A DNA stretch of 27,459 nt, taken from positions 1 to 27,459 of IMG/VR virus record IMGVR_UViG_3300038441_001250; one strand, written 5' to 3'. Position numbers and translations under genes: made by a program. Each line of letters starts with the position of its first letter. Positions within the stretch are counted from its first letter, which is position 1. Below are positions 7,525 to 14,811 of this stretch, piece after piece. This stretch comes from a virus. The notes below the pieces were generated by a model, which saw nothing but the letters and a program-made list of their open reading frames with translations, was not told where the DNA came from and ran no database searches.

Positions 7525-8400
7525 ATGGGTCAAAAATTCACCAACAACGCCCGATCGCGCCTTGTGGGCGCGCTGAGTGGTTCGGCCACGAGTTTTACGG
7601 TCGAGGCCTCTACCGCCGACCTTTTCCCGATCGCCAACACCCCGAACTGGCTTGCGTCGGTTGACTGGTTCAAGGCCACGATCGAGAACAGCTTGGGTCA
7701 GGTTGAAATCGTGAAGGTAGGGGTGCGCAGCCTTGGCAGTGGCGTGTTCTCGAACGTCCTCCGCGCTCAGGACGGCACCAGCGCGATCGCTTTCGACGCC
7801 GGGTCGGTGGTCGGACTGCGCTTCACCTCGGCGGATCTGCAGTCCATTTTCGATTCGTTCGAGACCATGGTGCAGATCACCGGCGACCAGAGCATCAACG
7901 GGGTCAAGACCTTCCTGCAAAAGGTCGTGGGCGACCTGCAGGGTAAAGCCGACACGGCCGGGCACGCCGATACCGCGGATGCATCAGAGGCAGCGGAAAC
8001 GGCTGAAACGGTGACGGGCACGGTTGCCGATGGCGCCGTGGCCACGACCCAGGCCGCCAAGGACGCCACGCACAAGGTGGCCACCAATGCCTTCGTGGAC
8101 CGCATGCGCTCGATGCACGCGAGCACGAACGCGGCCACCTTGGTGATTTCTGATCGCGGCTCGGTGGTGCGCCGTGCCGCCGCCACCACGGTACCGGCGG
8201 GCGTGTTTGCCCAGGATGACGTGGTCACGATCAAGAACACGAGCGGGACGCCGTTCAACGTGATCGCCGGCGCGGGGATGACCCTGATTCGCGCGGGCAC
8301 CACGACCATCGGCTCTTTTTCGCTTGGGGCCAACGGCCTCGTGACGATCCTGTTTGACAGCGCGGGCCAGGCCACCTACAGCGGGGCCGGGGTTTCCTGA
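7525..8400 (+). CDS. Tail fibre protein with virion-attachment N-terminus
   Basis: A 291-aa protein; I chose ATG 7525 (ribosome site GGAG at 7513-7516), because the upstream open stretch overlaps the spanin in a shadow frame. The N-terminal 120 residues (MGQKFTNNARSRL...GALSGSATSFTVE...TADLFPI) form a beta-domain of the kind found at the base of many phage fibres, with 'VLRAQDGTSA..FDAGSVVGLR' as its last strands. Next is a short ITGDQSINGVKTFLQKV segment, the 'v.GnQtInGvKtF' motif common in fibre shafts, then an Ala/Thr/Glu-rich shaft (about 137-190) and a C-terminal beta domain. It probably carries the glycine-rich adhesin encoded next, whose ATG overlaps this stop (TGATG). Confidence 0.75.
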   Translation: MGQKFTNNARSRLVGALSGSATSFTVEASTADLFPIANTPNWLASVDWFKATIENSLGQVEIVKVGVRSLGSGVFSNVLRAQDGTSAIAFDAGSVVGLRFTSADLQSIFDSFETMVQITGDQSINGVKTFLQKVVGDLQGKADTAGHADTADASEAAETAETVTGTVADGAVATTQAAKDATHKVATNAFVDRMRSMHASTNAATLVISDRGSVVRRAAATTVPAGVFAQDDVVTIKNTSGTPFNVIAGAGMTLIRAGTTTIGSFSLGANGLVTILFDSAGQATYSGAGVS

Positions 8401-9254
8401 TGGCCGGCATTCATGCCATGTTGCTGGGCACTGGAGACATCTTTGTCTTCAAGCACTACATCGCGGCCCACCTCACCAACTACAACGTGCGGGACTACGC
8501 GACAGCGGCCGGGTGGAACGGTGTGCGCCCGCTGTTTGCCGACATCGAGATCGCTCCCGGCTACTACCTGAGCGCGAGCGACCCCAGTGTCTACGCCTTC
8601 CACACGAGCAACGGCTACCCGCCGGGATCAATCATCCGATTGAAGAATCGCGGCTTCATCATCGGCGCCGGCGGCTATGGCGGCCGTGGATCTGCAAACC
8701 AAAGCGGAGCGGGATGGGGAGGCGGCGGTGGCGGCCCGGCTCTTGGCGCGGGCTGGTACATCACCATCGACAACACCGGCGGAACCATCGGCGGCGGTGG
8801 TGGCGGCGGTGGCGGTGGCCAGGGCGTCTCCGTCCAATTCCCGATCGATCCAAAACTGGGCGGTGGATCTGCAGAGTACCGGGCAGCCGGTGGCGGAGGT
8901 GGCGGCGGGCGATCGAACCTGGCCATGAACACGGCGCCAGGCTCCGGTGGCTGGAGCGCAGGCGCATCAGCTCCTGCCAGCGGCGGCGATGGAGCCACTG
9001 GCTACTACACCGGTGCCGGTGGGGGTGGAGGCGGCGGGAATTCGGGTGGCATGGCATTCGGCGGCGCCGGCGGAAGCGGCGGCTCCTGGGGCACCAACGG
9101 AGGCAATGGCGGCAGCGGAAGCTGGGTTGGTGGAGCGTCCTCCGCCGGCGGCTATGGCGGGCCCTATGCCGGCGGCCCAGGTGGCCCCGCCGTGCAAGGC
9201 AATTCCCTCATCACATGGGTTGCCGCTGGCACCCGACTCGGAGCACTCCTATGA
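8400..9254 (+). CDS. Glycine-rich tail adhesin-like protein
   Basis: A 284-aa protein starting at 8400 in a TGATG junction. Residues 1-95 are an ordinary mixed domain (GDIFVFKHYIAAHLTNYNVRD). From about residue 90 to 265 the sequence is dominated by poly-Gly runs of 5-9 residues separated by short Ser/Ala/Asn/Tyr loops, and it ends with NSLITWVAAGTRLGALL. This layout resembles phage receptor-binding tips built from packed polyglycine-II helices (T-even-like gp38/S16 adhesins) with variable loops at the end, and the closing 'W.a.GtR.G' strand is seen in other fibre ends. I infer a receptor-binding tip mounted on the preceding fibre. A general glycine-rich structural protein is the alternative. 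The DNA is G-rich and locally repetitive, so it may recombine or slip easily. Confidence 0.7.
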   Translation: MAGIHAMLLGTGDIFVFKHYIAAHLTNYNVRDYATAAGWNGVRPLFADIEIAPGYYLSASDPSVYAFHTSNGYPPGSIIRLKNRGFIIGAGGYGGRGSANQSGAGWGGGGGGPALGAGWYITIDNTGGTIGGGGGGGGGGQGVSVQFPIDPKLGGGSAEYRAAGGGGGGGRSNLAMNTAPGSGGWSAGASAPASGGDGATGYYTGAGGGGGGGNSGGMAFGGAGGSGGSWGTNGGNGGSGSWVGGASSAGGYGGPYAGGPGGPAVQGNSLITWVAAGTRLGALL

Positions 9255-9556
9255 AGAATTTCACCTTCGTCATCACCCGCGTGGACGAGGCCGCGCGCTG
9301 CATGGACGTTGTCTATACGGCTGATGGCTACGAGGCTGTGCCGGTGGGCGTGCGTGCACCCGTTGAGGGCGAAGACCTCAACGAGGTTATCGCTCGCGCA
9401 GCTCCGTTCTTTGTCTGGGACGAAATCGACCGCGCACGCGCCCCGCTGGTGCTCCCAGAGGTGGGCACCACTGGACGGATCGAGGCTCCGCCCCCGCAAG
9501 AGGTAGTGCGTGCGGAACCTCCGCCGGAAATCATCATGCGCCGGGTGACCCTGTGA
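9251..9556 (+). CDS. Small tail-fibre-associated protein
   Basis: A 101-aa acidic protein starting at ATG 9251 (ATGA overlap). The opening KNFTFVITRVDEAARCMDVVY and the following GYEAVPVGVRAPVEGEDLNEVI describe a beta hairpin and helix seen in small phage proteins encoded directly after fibre genes. The C-terminus is Pro/Glu-rich (APPPQEVVRAEPPPEI), probably flexible. Its place between the adhesin and the next accessory protein suggests a fibre-assembly helper or a minor fibre component, but the sequence shows no defining motif. Much longer upstream open frames through the adhesin gene are Arg/Trp-rich shadows and were not used. Confidence 0.65.
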   Translation: MKNFTFVITRVDEAARCMDVVYTADGYEAVPVGVRAPVEGEDLNEVIARAAPFFVWDEIDRARAPLVLPEVGTTGRIEAPPPQEVVRAEPPPEIIMRRVTL

Positions 9557-10071
9557 CCGACTTCGTAAACACCAAGGCCAAGGCCTTCGGGTGGGTCATC
9601 CACCGCAAGCTGATCGCGCCTGGCGAGACCTACCGCGCGAGCGTGCTCGAAGACACGCTGCCCAAGGACAGCGAGAACATCACTCTCTGGACCAAGGGAC
9701 ATCTGGTGGGCACGCGTGAGGACGGCTACATCCCCCCACCTCGGCGCGCAGGCGATTTCAGCCTGGAGCGCCAGATGATGCCCAAGGGCGTCTACACGTT
9801 CACCGCCCTGGAAGCGAGCGAGTGGTGGTGCATCAACTGGCGCGCGAACCGTCACGCACTGCCCGCGGTGTTGCCGCTGCGCCTGGCGGCCGGGGAACAG
9901 CGGGCGCTGCGCGCCAGCACCCTGCTGCTCGTGTGCTCTGGCGCCCTTGAAACGCAGTCGGGGGAGCTTGGTCCAGGCACAGAGGTCGTGGTGGGCGCGG
10001 CTGGCGCGACTGTGCGCGCATCGCGCGCTGGTCCTGTTTTTGGCCTGTTTTTCGAGAAGGAGCGATCATGA
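9553..10071 (+). CDS. Cupin-like phage protein of unknown function
   Basis: A 172-aa protein starting at GTG 9553 (GTGA overlap). Residues 70-172 have the strand-turn rhythm of a small double-stranded beta-helix (cupin-like): QMMPKGVYTFTALEASEWW, then LPLRLAAGEQRALRASTLLL, GALETQSGELGPGTEVVV and a final ATVRASRAGPVFGLFFEKE. Cupin metal-binding His residues are not evident, so this is probably structural rather than enzymatic. Tail-fibre accessory proteins with such folds exist in other phages. The gene is translationally coupled to the fibre module upstream and to the desaturase downstream (ATGA at 10068), so it may have travelled with either. Function unknown. Confidence 0.6.
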   Translation: MTDFVNTKAKAFGWVIHRKLIAPGETYRASVLEDTLPKDSENITLWTKGHLVGTREDGYIPPPRRAGDFSLERQMMPKGVYTFTALEASEWWCINWRANRHALPAVLPLRLAAGEQRALRASTLLLVCSGALETQSGELGPGTEVVVGAAGATVRASRAGPVFGLFFEKERS

Positions 10072-10787
10072 GGCACGCCGCCTGGATGTCCACCTGCGCC
10101 TACTACGTGGGCCTGCTGTTCCTGTTCACGATGCCACTGCGTGACCCTGGCTGGGTGTCCTGGCTCCCAGTGCTGCTGGCGATTCAGATCGTTGGAGGCC
10201 TCACGATCAGCGTGGGCTACCACCGCCTGTTCTGCCATCAGGCTTTTCAGGCCGCGCGCCCTTGGCACTGGCTGTTTGCGTTCCTGGGTATCTACTACTG
10301 GTACGGGTCGCCCTCACAGTGGAGGCCCACCCACACCGCGCACCACGTGCACAGTGACACCCCCCTGGACCCACACCCATCCGGCCCCCGCGCGCTGCTG
10401 ACGAAGGCCTACAACGACGTGCCATTGGACGTGTGGTGCCTGCGGCGCCTCTGGCGAACTGACCCCACGCTGCATGCGTTGGTGGACCTGTTGTATGTGC
10501 CCATCGCCCTCCTGATGATCGCGGTGATGGCCTGGATCTCACCCACGTTCCTGACCATGGCTTACCTGCCCGCGCTGGGTGTGGCGCATCTGGTCGGCGC
10601 CATCCACAACACGTTCAGCCACTGGCCCAACGGACCGCGCGACATCTGGTGGATGGAATTGATTGCGCCGGCCGGCGGTGAGTGGCTGCATGCCACGCAC
10701 CACGCCAATCCTGGTCGCGTGAGTTTCCGAACGCGCTGGTACCACATTGACCCGGGCGCCGCGCTCATCCGTTTGATTCGTTCTTGA
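10068..10787 (+). CDS. Fatty acid (acyl-CoA/acyl-lipid) desaturase
   Basis: A 239-aa membrane protein starting at ATG 10068 with an excellent ribosome site (AAGGAG 10057-10062) and ATGA overlap. It shows the histidine boxes of membrane di-iron desaturases: HRLFCH (His52, His57), HTAHH (His89, 92, 93) within QWRPTHTAHHVHSD, the NTFSHW segment (His185) and HATHH (His208, 211, 212). The spacing and the 'DPH' after box 2 match the stearoyl-CoA delta-9 desaturase family. Four hydrophobic segments lie at about 10-25, 32-50, 66-80 and 140-178. Such enzymes insert a cis double bond into acyl chains using O2 and electrons from a redox partner. At 239 residues it is shorter than typical bacterial members, lacking most of the N-terminal leader, but no catalytic His looks missing. 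An auxiliary metabolic gene inside a fibre operon. Confidence 0.92.
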   Translation: MRHAAWMSTCAYYVGLLFLFTMPLRDPGWVSWLPVLLAIQIVGGLTISVGYHRLFCHQAFQAARPWHWLFAFLGIYYWYGSPSQWRPTHTAHHVHSDTPLDPHPSGPRALLTKAYNDVPLDVWCLRRLWRTDPTLHALVDLLYVPIALLMIAVMAWISPTFLTMAYLPALGVAHLVGAIHNTFSHWPNGPRDIWWMELIAPAGGEWLHATHHANPGRVSFRTRWYHIDPGAALIRLIRS

Positions 10788-10797
10788 ACAGGGAAAT

Positions 10798-10824
10798 GGC
10801 AGCGGCCCTGACTCTCTCGCTGCC
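10798..10824 (+). other. Short inverted repeat after the desaturase gene
   Basis: A perfect 7-base stem, GGCAGCG (10798-10804) with CGCTGCC (10818-10824), encloses a 13-base pyrimidine-rich loop in the 54-base gap after the desaturase. No T-run follows, so it is not a standard terminator. It could be an RNA-processing or stability hairpin separating the fibre/desaturase block from the next genes. Confidence 0.35.
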
Positions 10825-10841
10825 GAAATTGGAGAAAACTC

Positions 10842-11084
10842 ATGAAGATCGTTGCAACCGACAAGCGCCTGCGCGTGGACTTCAAGGTCAAGGGCAAGCA
10901 GTACGACCCGTCCGCCGCGTCCGAAGGCCAGCCCGGCACGAACAACGCGACCTACTCGACCTATCCCTTCGACTCCGTCGACGTGGAGATCGGCAAGGAA
11001 TTCGACCAGTCCGGCGTCGATGTGGTCCGCATCGTCGAATACACCGAACACGCCGAGCAGAGCACCTTCCCCACCGGCGAGTAA
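10842..11084 (+). CDS. Small acidic phage protein of unknown function
   Basis: An 80-aa protein starting at ATG 10842, preceded by GGAG (ttggagaaaactc) with good spacing. Basic at the N-terminus (KIVATDKRLRVDFKVKGKQ) and strongly acidic in the C-terminal half (FDSVDVEIGKEFDQSGVDVV, EYTEHAEQ), it appears to be one small beta-rich domain. No motif that I recognise. It is the first gene after a 54-base gap containing an inverted repeat and lies upstream of the large tail protein, so it belongs to the structural block. Codon use matches its neighbours, which supports it as a real gene. Confidence 0.7.
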   Translation: MKIVATDKRLRVDFKVKGKQYDPSAASEGQPGTNNATYSTYPFDSVDVEIGKEFDQSGVDVVRIVEYTEHAEQSTFPTGE

Positions 11085-11115
11085 CCCGCGCCACCAGACC
11101 TCCAGGGAGTAGCCC

Positions 11116-13140
11116 ATGACCGTTCTGGCCATCAAGGGATTCCGTGGCGCTGTGCCTCGGTACAGCTCACGCCTGCTGCAGCCCAACCAGGCGCAGCGGG
11201 CCTGGAACTGTCGCATCACATCCGGGCGCCTGGACCCGATCAAGGGTCCGGGCCTCGTCTTTTCTTCCACATTGGCGTCGGACATCCGCACCATGTATCG
11301 CTACCGCCACTTCGTTGGTGGAGCGCCGCTGGACAACTGGCTGATCTGGGCCTCCGATGTGGACGTGCAGCTTTCGCCGCTCGCCAACGACGAGCGAGGC
11401 GTTTTCTATTTCACATCCGAGACCTTCGAGCCTCGGGTGTCCTCCTACGCGCACGCGATCGCGGGCGCTGTCTATCCGAACGCATGGTTTGCGCTCGGGG
11501 TTCCCAGCCCGACGGTCGCACCAACTGTGACGCCGTCTGGAGGCACTGCCGCCGACGAGGAGCGCTCCTACGCCATCACCTTCGCTACTGCCTGGGGCGA
11601 AGAGTCGGGGCCGAGCCCGGCATCTGCGCTCGCCACCGGGAAGCCCGACGGCACATGGGCCCTCAGCAACCTGCAGACGGCACCGCCAAACGGCGGCGCC
11701 ATCGTGGGCGCGGTGGCCGACAGCCCTGTGGATGGCCAGGTCACGGTGGAGCTGGATACCGTGTTCGGGCTGGCCGCCCACGAGTCCATCACCGTCAGTG
11801 GGGTGGGGGGCATGACCAGCCTGAACACTACGCATCGAATTCTGTCGATCAACGTGGCCACCAAGAAGGTGGTGGTGAAGCTCGATACGGCCCAGACCTA
11901 CACCAGCGGTGGCGCCTGGGCTCGCGAGAGCCCGTTGAACACCACGGGCATGGTGAAGCGGATCTACCGCACGGCTGGCACGAACCCGGCATTCCTGTTC
12001 GCGGCTGAGATCCCTGTCGCGGATACGACCTACAACGACACGGTGCCGGGCACGATGCTGGGTGAGGTGCTGCCCACCCTTCTGACGCTTCCGCCGCCGA
12101 AAAACCTCACCTGCCTGACGCGGCTGCCCAATGGGTGCATGGTCGGCCTGGCTGGCAATGAGCTGTGCCTGAGTGACCCATATCGTCCGTATTCCTGGCC
12201 CATCGGCAATCGCTACAGCTTTTCGGGGCGTGGAGTGGCGCTGTGCGTGGCTGGAACTTCGGTGATCGTGCTCACCGACAGCTACCCCATCCTTTTTACC
12301 GGGAGCGACCCCGAGGTTATGAGCCCGAGCACCATGGAGACTTATGCGCCGTGCGTGTCCAAGCGCGGCTCGGTCAACGTGGGCGGGGGCAGCATCTACC
12401 CCAGCTTCGACGGCCTTTGGCTGGCCACTCCGGCCGGTGTGAAGAAGCTGACCCAGAACCTCTACCGCGACAAGGAGTGGGGCGAGCTCAACCCCGTCAC
12501 GTTCGATGCGGCCTTTCACGACGGCCAGTATTACGCTCAGTACAGCGCCAACGACGCGCGCGCACGCATCTGGGTGCTTGATGTGTCGGAGCCGGACAGC
12601 ACGACCGAGATCGATGAGCAGGTTGGCGCGCTCTACCGGAACGAGTACGACGGGCTGCTCTACGTCGCCAAGGGCGCCAAGGTGTTCCAGTGGGATGCCG
12701 ACAACGGCATGCGCTACGAGTCGGACTGGATGAGCAGGGTGAACCAGTTGGCCAAGCCTACGACGTTCAACTGCGCCCAGGTGTTCGCTGATTTCAGCGA
12801 CATCGTGCCGATCGACACAGCGCAGCAGGAGGCGAATGCAGCCTTGCAGCTCACGCCCATGATGGGCGGTGGGCAGATGGCCGGGCTGGAGATCGGGGTC
12901 GCCGAGGTCAATGGCTCGCTGCTGACCCCCATCGTGGTGCAGACCCAGCGCAAGGTGCAGTTCACCCTCTACCTCAAGGACGTGCCGATCTTCACGAAGT
13001 CGGTCACCAGCCAGAAGCCGTTTCGGCTGCCCACGGGGTACAAGGCCGAGCTGTTCGCAGTGCAGTTGTCGGCCTCGGTGCCCACCTACTCGGTGGCGAT
13101 GGCAACCTCGATGGAGGAACTCAAGCAGGTGGCGCCATGA
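11116..13140 (+). CDS. Large tail structural protein (nozzle/stabilisation-like)
   Basis: A 674-aa protein at ATG 11116 behind AGGGAG. It starts with FRGAVPRYSSRLLQPNQAQRAWNCRI then SGRLDPIKGPG, the opening of a widespread phage virion family ('f.GmvPrl....Lp...A..A.N..l..G.L.p.r'). The body is beta-rich: an FN3-like insert near 155-185 (YAITFATAWGEESGPSPAS), propeller-type repeats about 330-560 with short G/W/D-containing blades, and a C-terminal beta domain (PFRLPTGYKAELFAVQL). Proteins with this N-terminus precede the internal-virion gene set in many podoviruses and are described as tail or nozzle-like proteins. The gene order here fits that role. Exact equivalence to T7 gp12 is not shown. 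Confidence 0.65.
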   Translation: MTVLAIKGFRGAVPRYSSRLLQPNQAQRAWNCRITSGRLDPIKGPGLVFSSTLASDIRTMYRYRHFVGGAPLDNWLIWASDVDVQLSPLANDERGVFYFTSETFEPRVSSYAHAIAGAVYPNAWFALGVPSPTVAPTVTPSGGTAADEERSYAITFATAWGEESGPSPASALATGKPDGTWALSNLQTAPPNGGAIVGAVADSPVDGQVTVELDTVFGLAAHESITVSGVGGMTSLNTTHRILSINVATKKVVVKLDTAQTYTSGGAWARESPLNTTGMVKRIYRTAGTNPAFLFAAEIPVADTTYNDTVPGTMLGEVLPTLLTLPPPKNLTCLTRLPNGCMVGLAGNELCLSDPYRPYSWPIGNRYSFSGRGVALCVAGTSVIVLTDSYPILFTGSDPEVMSPSTMETYAPCVSKRGSVNVGGGSIYPSFDGLWLATPAGVKKLTQNLYRDKEWGELNPVTFDAAFHDGQYYAQYSANDARARIWVLDVSEPDSTTEIDEQVGALYRNEYDGLLYVAKGAKVFQWDADNGMRYESDWMSRVNQLAKPTTFNCAQVFADFSDIVPIDTAQQEANAALQLTPMMGGGQMAGLEIGVAEVNGSLLTPIVVQTQRKVQFTLYLKDVPIFTKSVTSQKPFRLPTGYKAELFAVQLSASVPTYSVAMATSMEELKQVAP

Positions 13141-13328
13141 AACCAGCCCTGGAACATCCGAAAACTGGCGCCGTGGCCCTCGATCGTTTTTGCTCGAACG
13201 TGAAGCAGATCCTTGACGACATCACCGGCCAGTCTCGGAAACTCAAGCGGTTGCAGCCGCTTCCCGCCGATGCGACCTTGCCGCAGGTGATCGAGCGGTT
13301 GAACGAGGTGCTGTCCCGGCTGCAGTAG
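13137..13328 (+). CDS. Small coiled phage protein
   Basis: A 63-aa protein with ATGA overlap to the large tail gene. It reads as one amphipathic region, FCSNVKQILDDITGQSRKLKRL, then LPADATLPQVIERLNEVL. The pattern 'L....eiItG.R..ki.pLp.dAtL..vi.kiNelI.rLq' recurs in tiny phage proteins that follow this tail gene, so it is probably a minor virion or assembly factor. The function is unknown. Despite its size, the coupling and typical codon use support it. Confidence 0.7.
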   Translation: MKPALEHPKTGAVALDRFCSNVKQILDDITGQSRKLKRLQPLPADATLPQVIERLNEVLSRLQ

Positions 13329-13348
13329 GCCGGGGCCGTTGACTCCGA

Positions 13349-13389
13349 GGGCTTCCGGGGCAAAGTTGCCCGAAGGCCCACGGTGGGCC
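13349..13389 (+). other. Two overlapping GC-rich hairpins in an intergenic gap
   Basis: The 76-base gap 13329-13404 is the widest in the late block. An imperfect stem-loop spans 13349-13379 (GGGCTTCCGGGGC pairing with GCCCGAAGGCCC, with bulges). It shares bases with a second, perfect 6-base stem GGCCCA (13375-13380)/TGGGCC (13384-13389) with loop CGG. They cannot form together. No T-run follows. This could be a weak terminator, an attenuator-like switch or an RNA-processing site ahead of the acetyltransferase-like gene. Confidence 0.4.
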
Positions 13390-13404
13390 TCTTCGAGGGC
13401 CGCT

Positions 13405-14004
13405 GTGACCGTTTCCGCTATTCGTCAGGCACTGGTCGAGCACCTTGGGAAGGTGCTCACGCCGGACATCGCCATGGCTCTGGAAATGGCTGCTGTGGCC
13501 CCGGAAGACCGAAGCATCGACCCCCGCAGTTTCGGTCAACACCAGCATGGGGACTACACGATCGCCGCGGAGCGCTTCGCAAGCATCGTGGACGAGCTGC
13601 ACCCGCTGCACGAGGTCCACTGGCTTGAAACCGAGCATTACCGACACGGCCTTGCGCTGCGGCCGGACTATGCCGGGATGGCCGCCCTGGAGCGCAACGG
13701 CCGCGCCATCCAGTTCACTGTGCGCCACGCTGGCCAGCTCGTTGGGAACCTGCGCGTCTACCTGGGCACGAGCTTGCACACGCAGACCCCCTATGCGAGC
13801 GAAGACACCTTGTTTCTGCTGCCCGAGCACCGGGGCGGTTTCCTCGTGCTCGCGCTCATCAAGTTTGCCGAGGACGCCTTGCGCGCCATCGGGATCGACG
13901 AGTTCCGCGTGAACAGCAAGTTGGTCAACAACGCCGACGTGCTCATGCGCCGGCGCCGCTACACCCCTGCGGCGCTTCAGTTCGTCAAATTCTTCCAGGA
14001 GTGA
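13405..14004 (+). CDS. GNAT-family N-acetyltransferase-like protein
   Basis: I place the start at GTG 13405 (199 aa) because GAGGG at 13395-13399 gives a ribosome site at normal distance; a TTG at 13339 would include the hairpin region. The C-terminal half has the GNAT pattern. A strand IQFTVRHAGQLVGNLRVYLG is followed by TLFLLPEHRGGFLVLALIKF (the 'R..G' acetyl-CoA-binding turn and alpha helix), then IDEFRVNSKLVNNADVLMRRR. This order, strand 4, motif A, strand 5, is diagnostic. The N-terminal 60 residues are helical. The substrate is unknown; in this phage class a GNAT gene commonly sits between the tail protein and the internal-virion genes, so it may modify a virion or host protein. The motif-A glycines are partly replaced, so catalytic competence is not certain. 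Confidence 0.75.
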   Translation: MTVSAIRQALVEHLGKVLTPDIAMALEMAAVAPEDRSIDPRSFGQHQHGDYTIAAERFASIVDELHPLHEVHWLETEHYRHGLALRPDYAGMAALERNGRAIQFTVRHAGQLVGNLRVYLGTSLHTQTPYASEDTLFLLPEHRGGFLVLALIKFAEDALRAIGIDEFRVNSKLVNNADVLMRRRRYTPAALQFVKFFQE

Positions 14005-14008
14005 AGCC

Positions 14009-14800
14009 ATGTGCTCCGACGCACCAGACCAGAGCGGCGTGAACGCCGCAGCCATCGCGAACGCGGAGATCTCAAAGGAGGCGCTTGACTTCTACAAGCA
14101 GGTGTACGCGGAGCAAGCGCCAGCCCGAGCGGAAGCTGCCGCCGTGGCCAAAGAAGTCTCGCAGCGCCAGTTGGAGAGTTCCAAGCTCAACGACGAGATC
14201 AGCAAGGACTACTGGGACTACCAGAAAAACACGTTCCGGCCACTGGAAGAAGGCATCGTGGCGGAGGCTCAGGCCTATGACACGGCGGAGCGGCGCGAGG
14301 CCGAAGCGGGCACTGCAGTGGCCGATGTTGGAATGCAGGCCCAGGTGGCGCGCGATGCTCAGACTCGGCAACAGCAGCGCATGGGCGTGAATCCGAACAG
14401 CGGGGCTGCGGTCTCAATGCAGAACGTCTTGAGCATTGGAGACGCGGCTGCCAAGGCGGGAGCCGCTGGTGCAGCGCGCAAGAACGTGGAAACGGTTGGT
14501 CGTGCGATGAAGATGGACGCGGCCAGCCTGGGCCGCAATCTCGCATCGAGCCAAGCCACCAGCGCCAGCGTGGCGCTGAGTGCCGGCGACAGAGCGGTAG
14601 TCAACGCCAGCGCTCCACAACAACAAGCACAGAGCGCCGCGAGCATGATGGGGCAGGGGTTTCAAACCAGCATCAACGGCAACTCGTCGGCGGGGCAACT
14701 GTTTGGCCAAGCCGCCAATGCCCAGGCAGGCGCGGACGCGGCAAACGGCCAGGCTCTTGGCGGCTTGGCGGGCGCGGGCATGATGGCCGTGGCCATCTGA
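14009..14800 (+). CDS. Internal virion-like protein, first of set
   Basis: A 263-aa soluble protein starting at ATG 14009 behind AGGAG. It opens with MCSDAPDQSGVNAAAIANAE and continues as long Ala/Gln/Glu helices (ALDFYKQVYAEQAP; YWDYQKNTFRPLEEGIVAEA), ending in a Gly/Ala/Gln-rich region. The pattern 'C..pD.sg.N.aA..na.iak.al.wy...y' with the 'Y.dYq...frPlE..i' helix is typical of phage proteins encoded just before the large ejection proteins, comparable in size and position to T7 gp14. I infer an ejected internal virion protein, the outer-membrane-pore type. The Cys at position 2 lacks a signal peptide, so it is not a lipoprotein. Confidence 0.65.
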   Translation: MCSDAPDQSGVNAAAIANAEISKEALDFYKQVYAEQAPARAEAAAVAKEVSQRQLESSKLNDEISKDYWDYQKNTFRPLEEGIVAEAQAYDTAERREAEAGTAVADVGMQAQVARDAQTRQQQRMGVNPNSGAAVSMQNVLSIGDAAAKAGAAGAARKNVETVGRAMKMDAASLGRNLASSQATSASVALSAGDRAVVNASAPQQQAQSAASMMGQGFQTSINGNSSAGQLFGQAANAQAGADAANGQALGGLAGAGMMAVAI

Positions 14801-14811
14801 TCGGAGCCGCC

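Noticed and set aside
7525-9254. A diversity-generating retroelement variable region in the fibre/adhesin genes
   Set aside because: No reverse transcriptase, template repeat or C-type-lectin-like variable end is visible in the window; the repeats are Gly codons only.
13339-14004. TTG start giving a 221-aa acetyltransferase-like protein
   Set aside because: The added 22 residues translate the hairpin region and look non-native; GTG 13405 has a GAGGG ribosome site at a normal distance.
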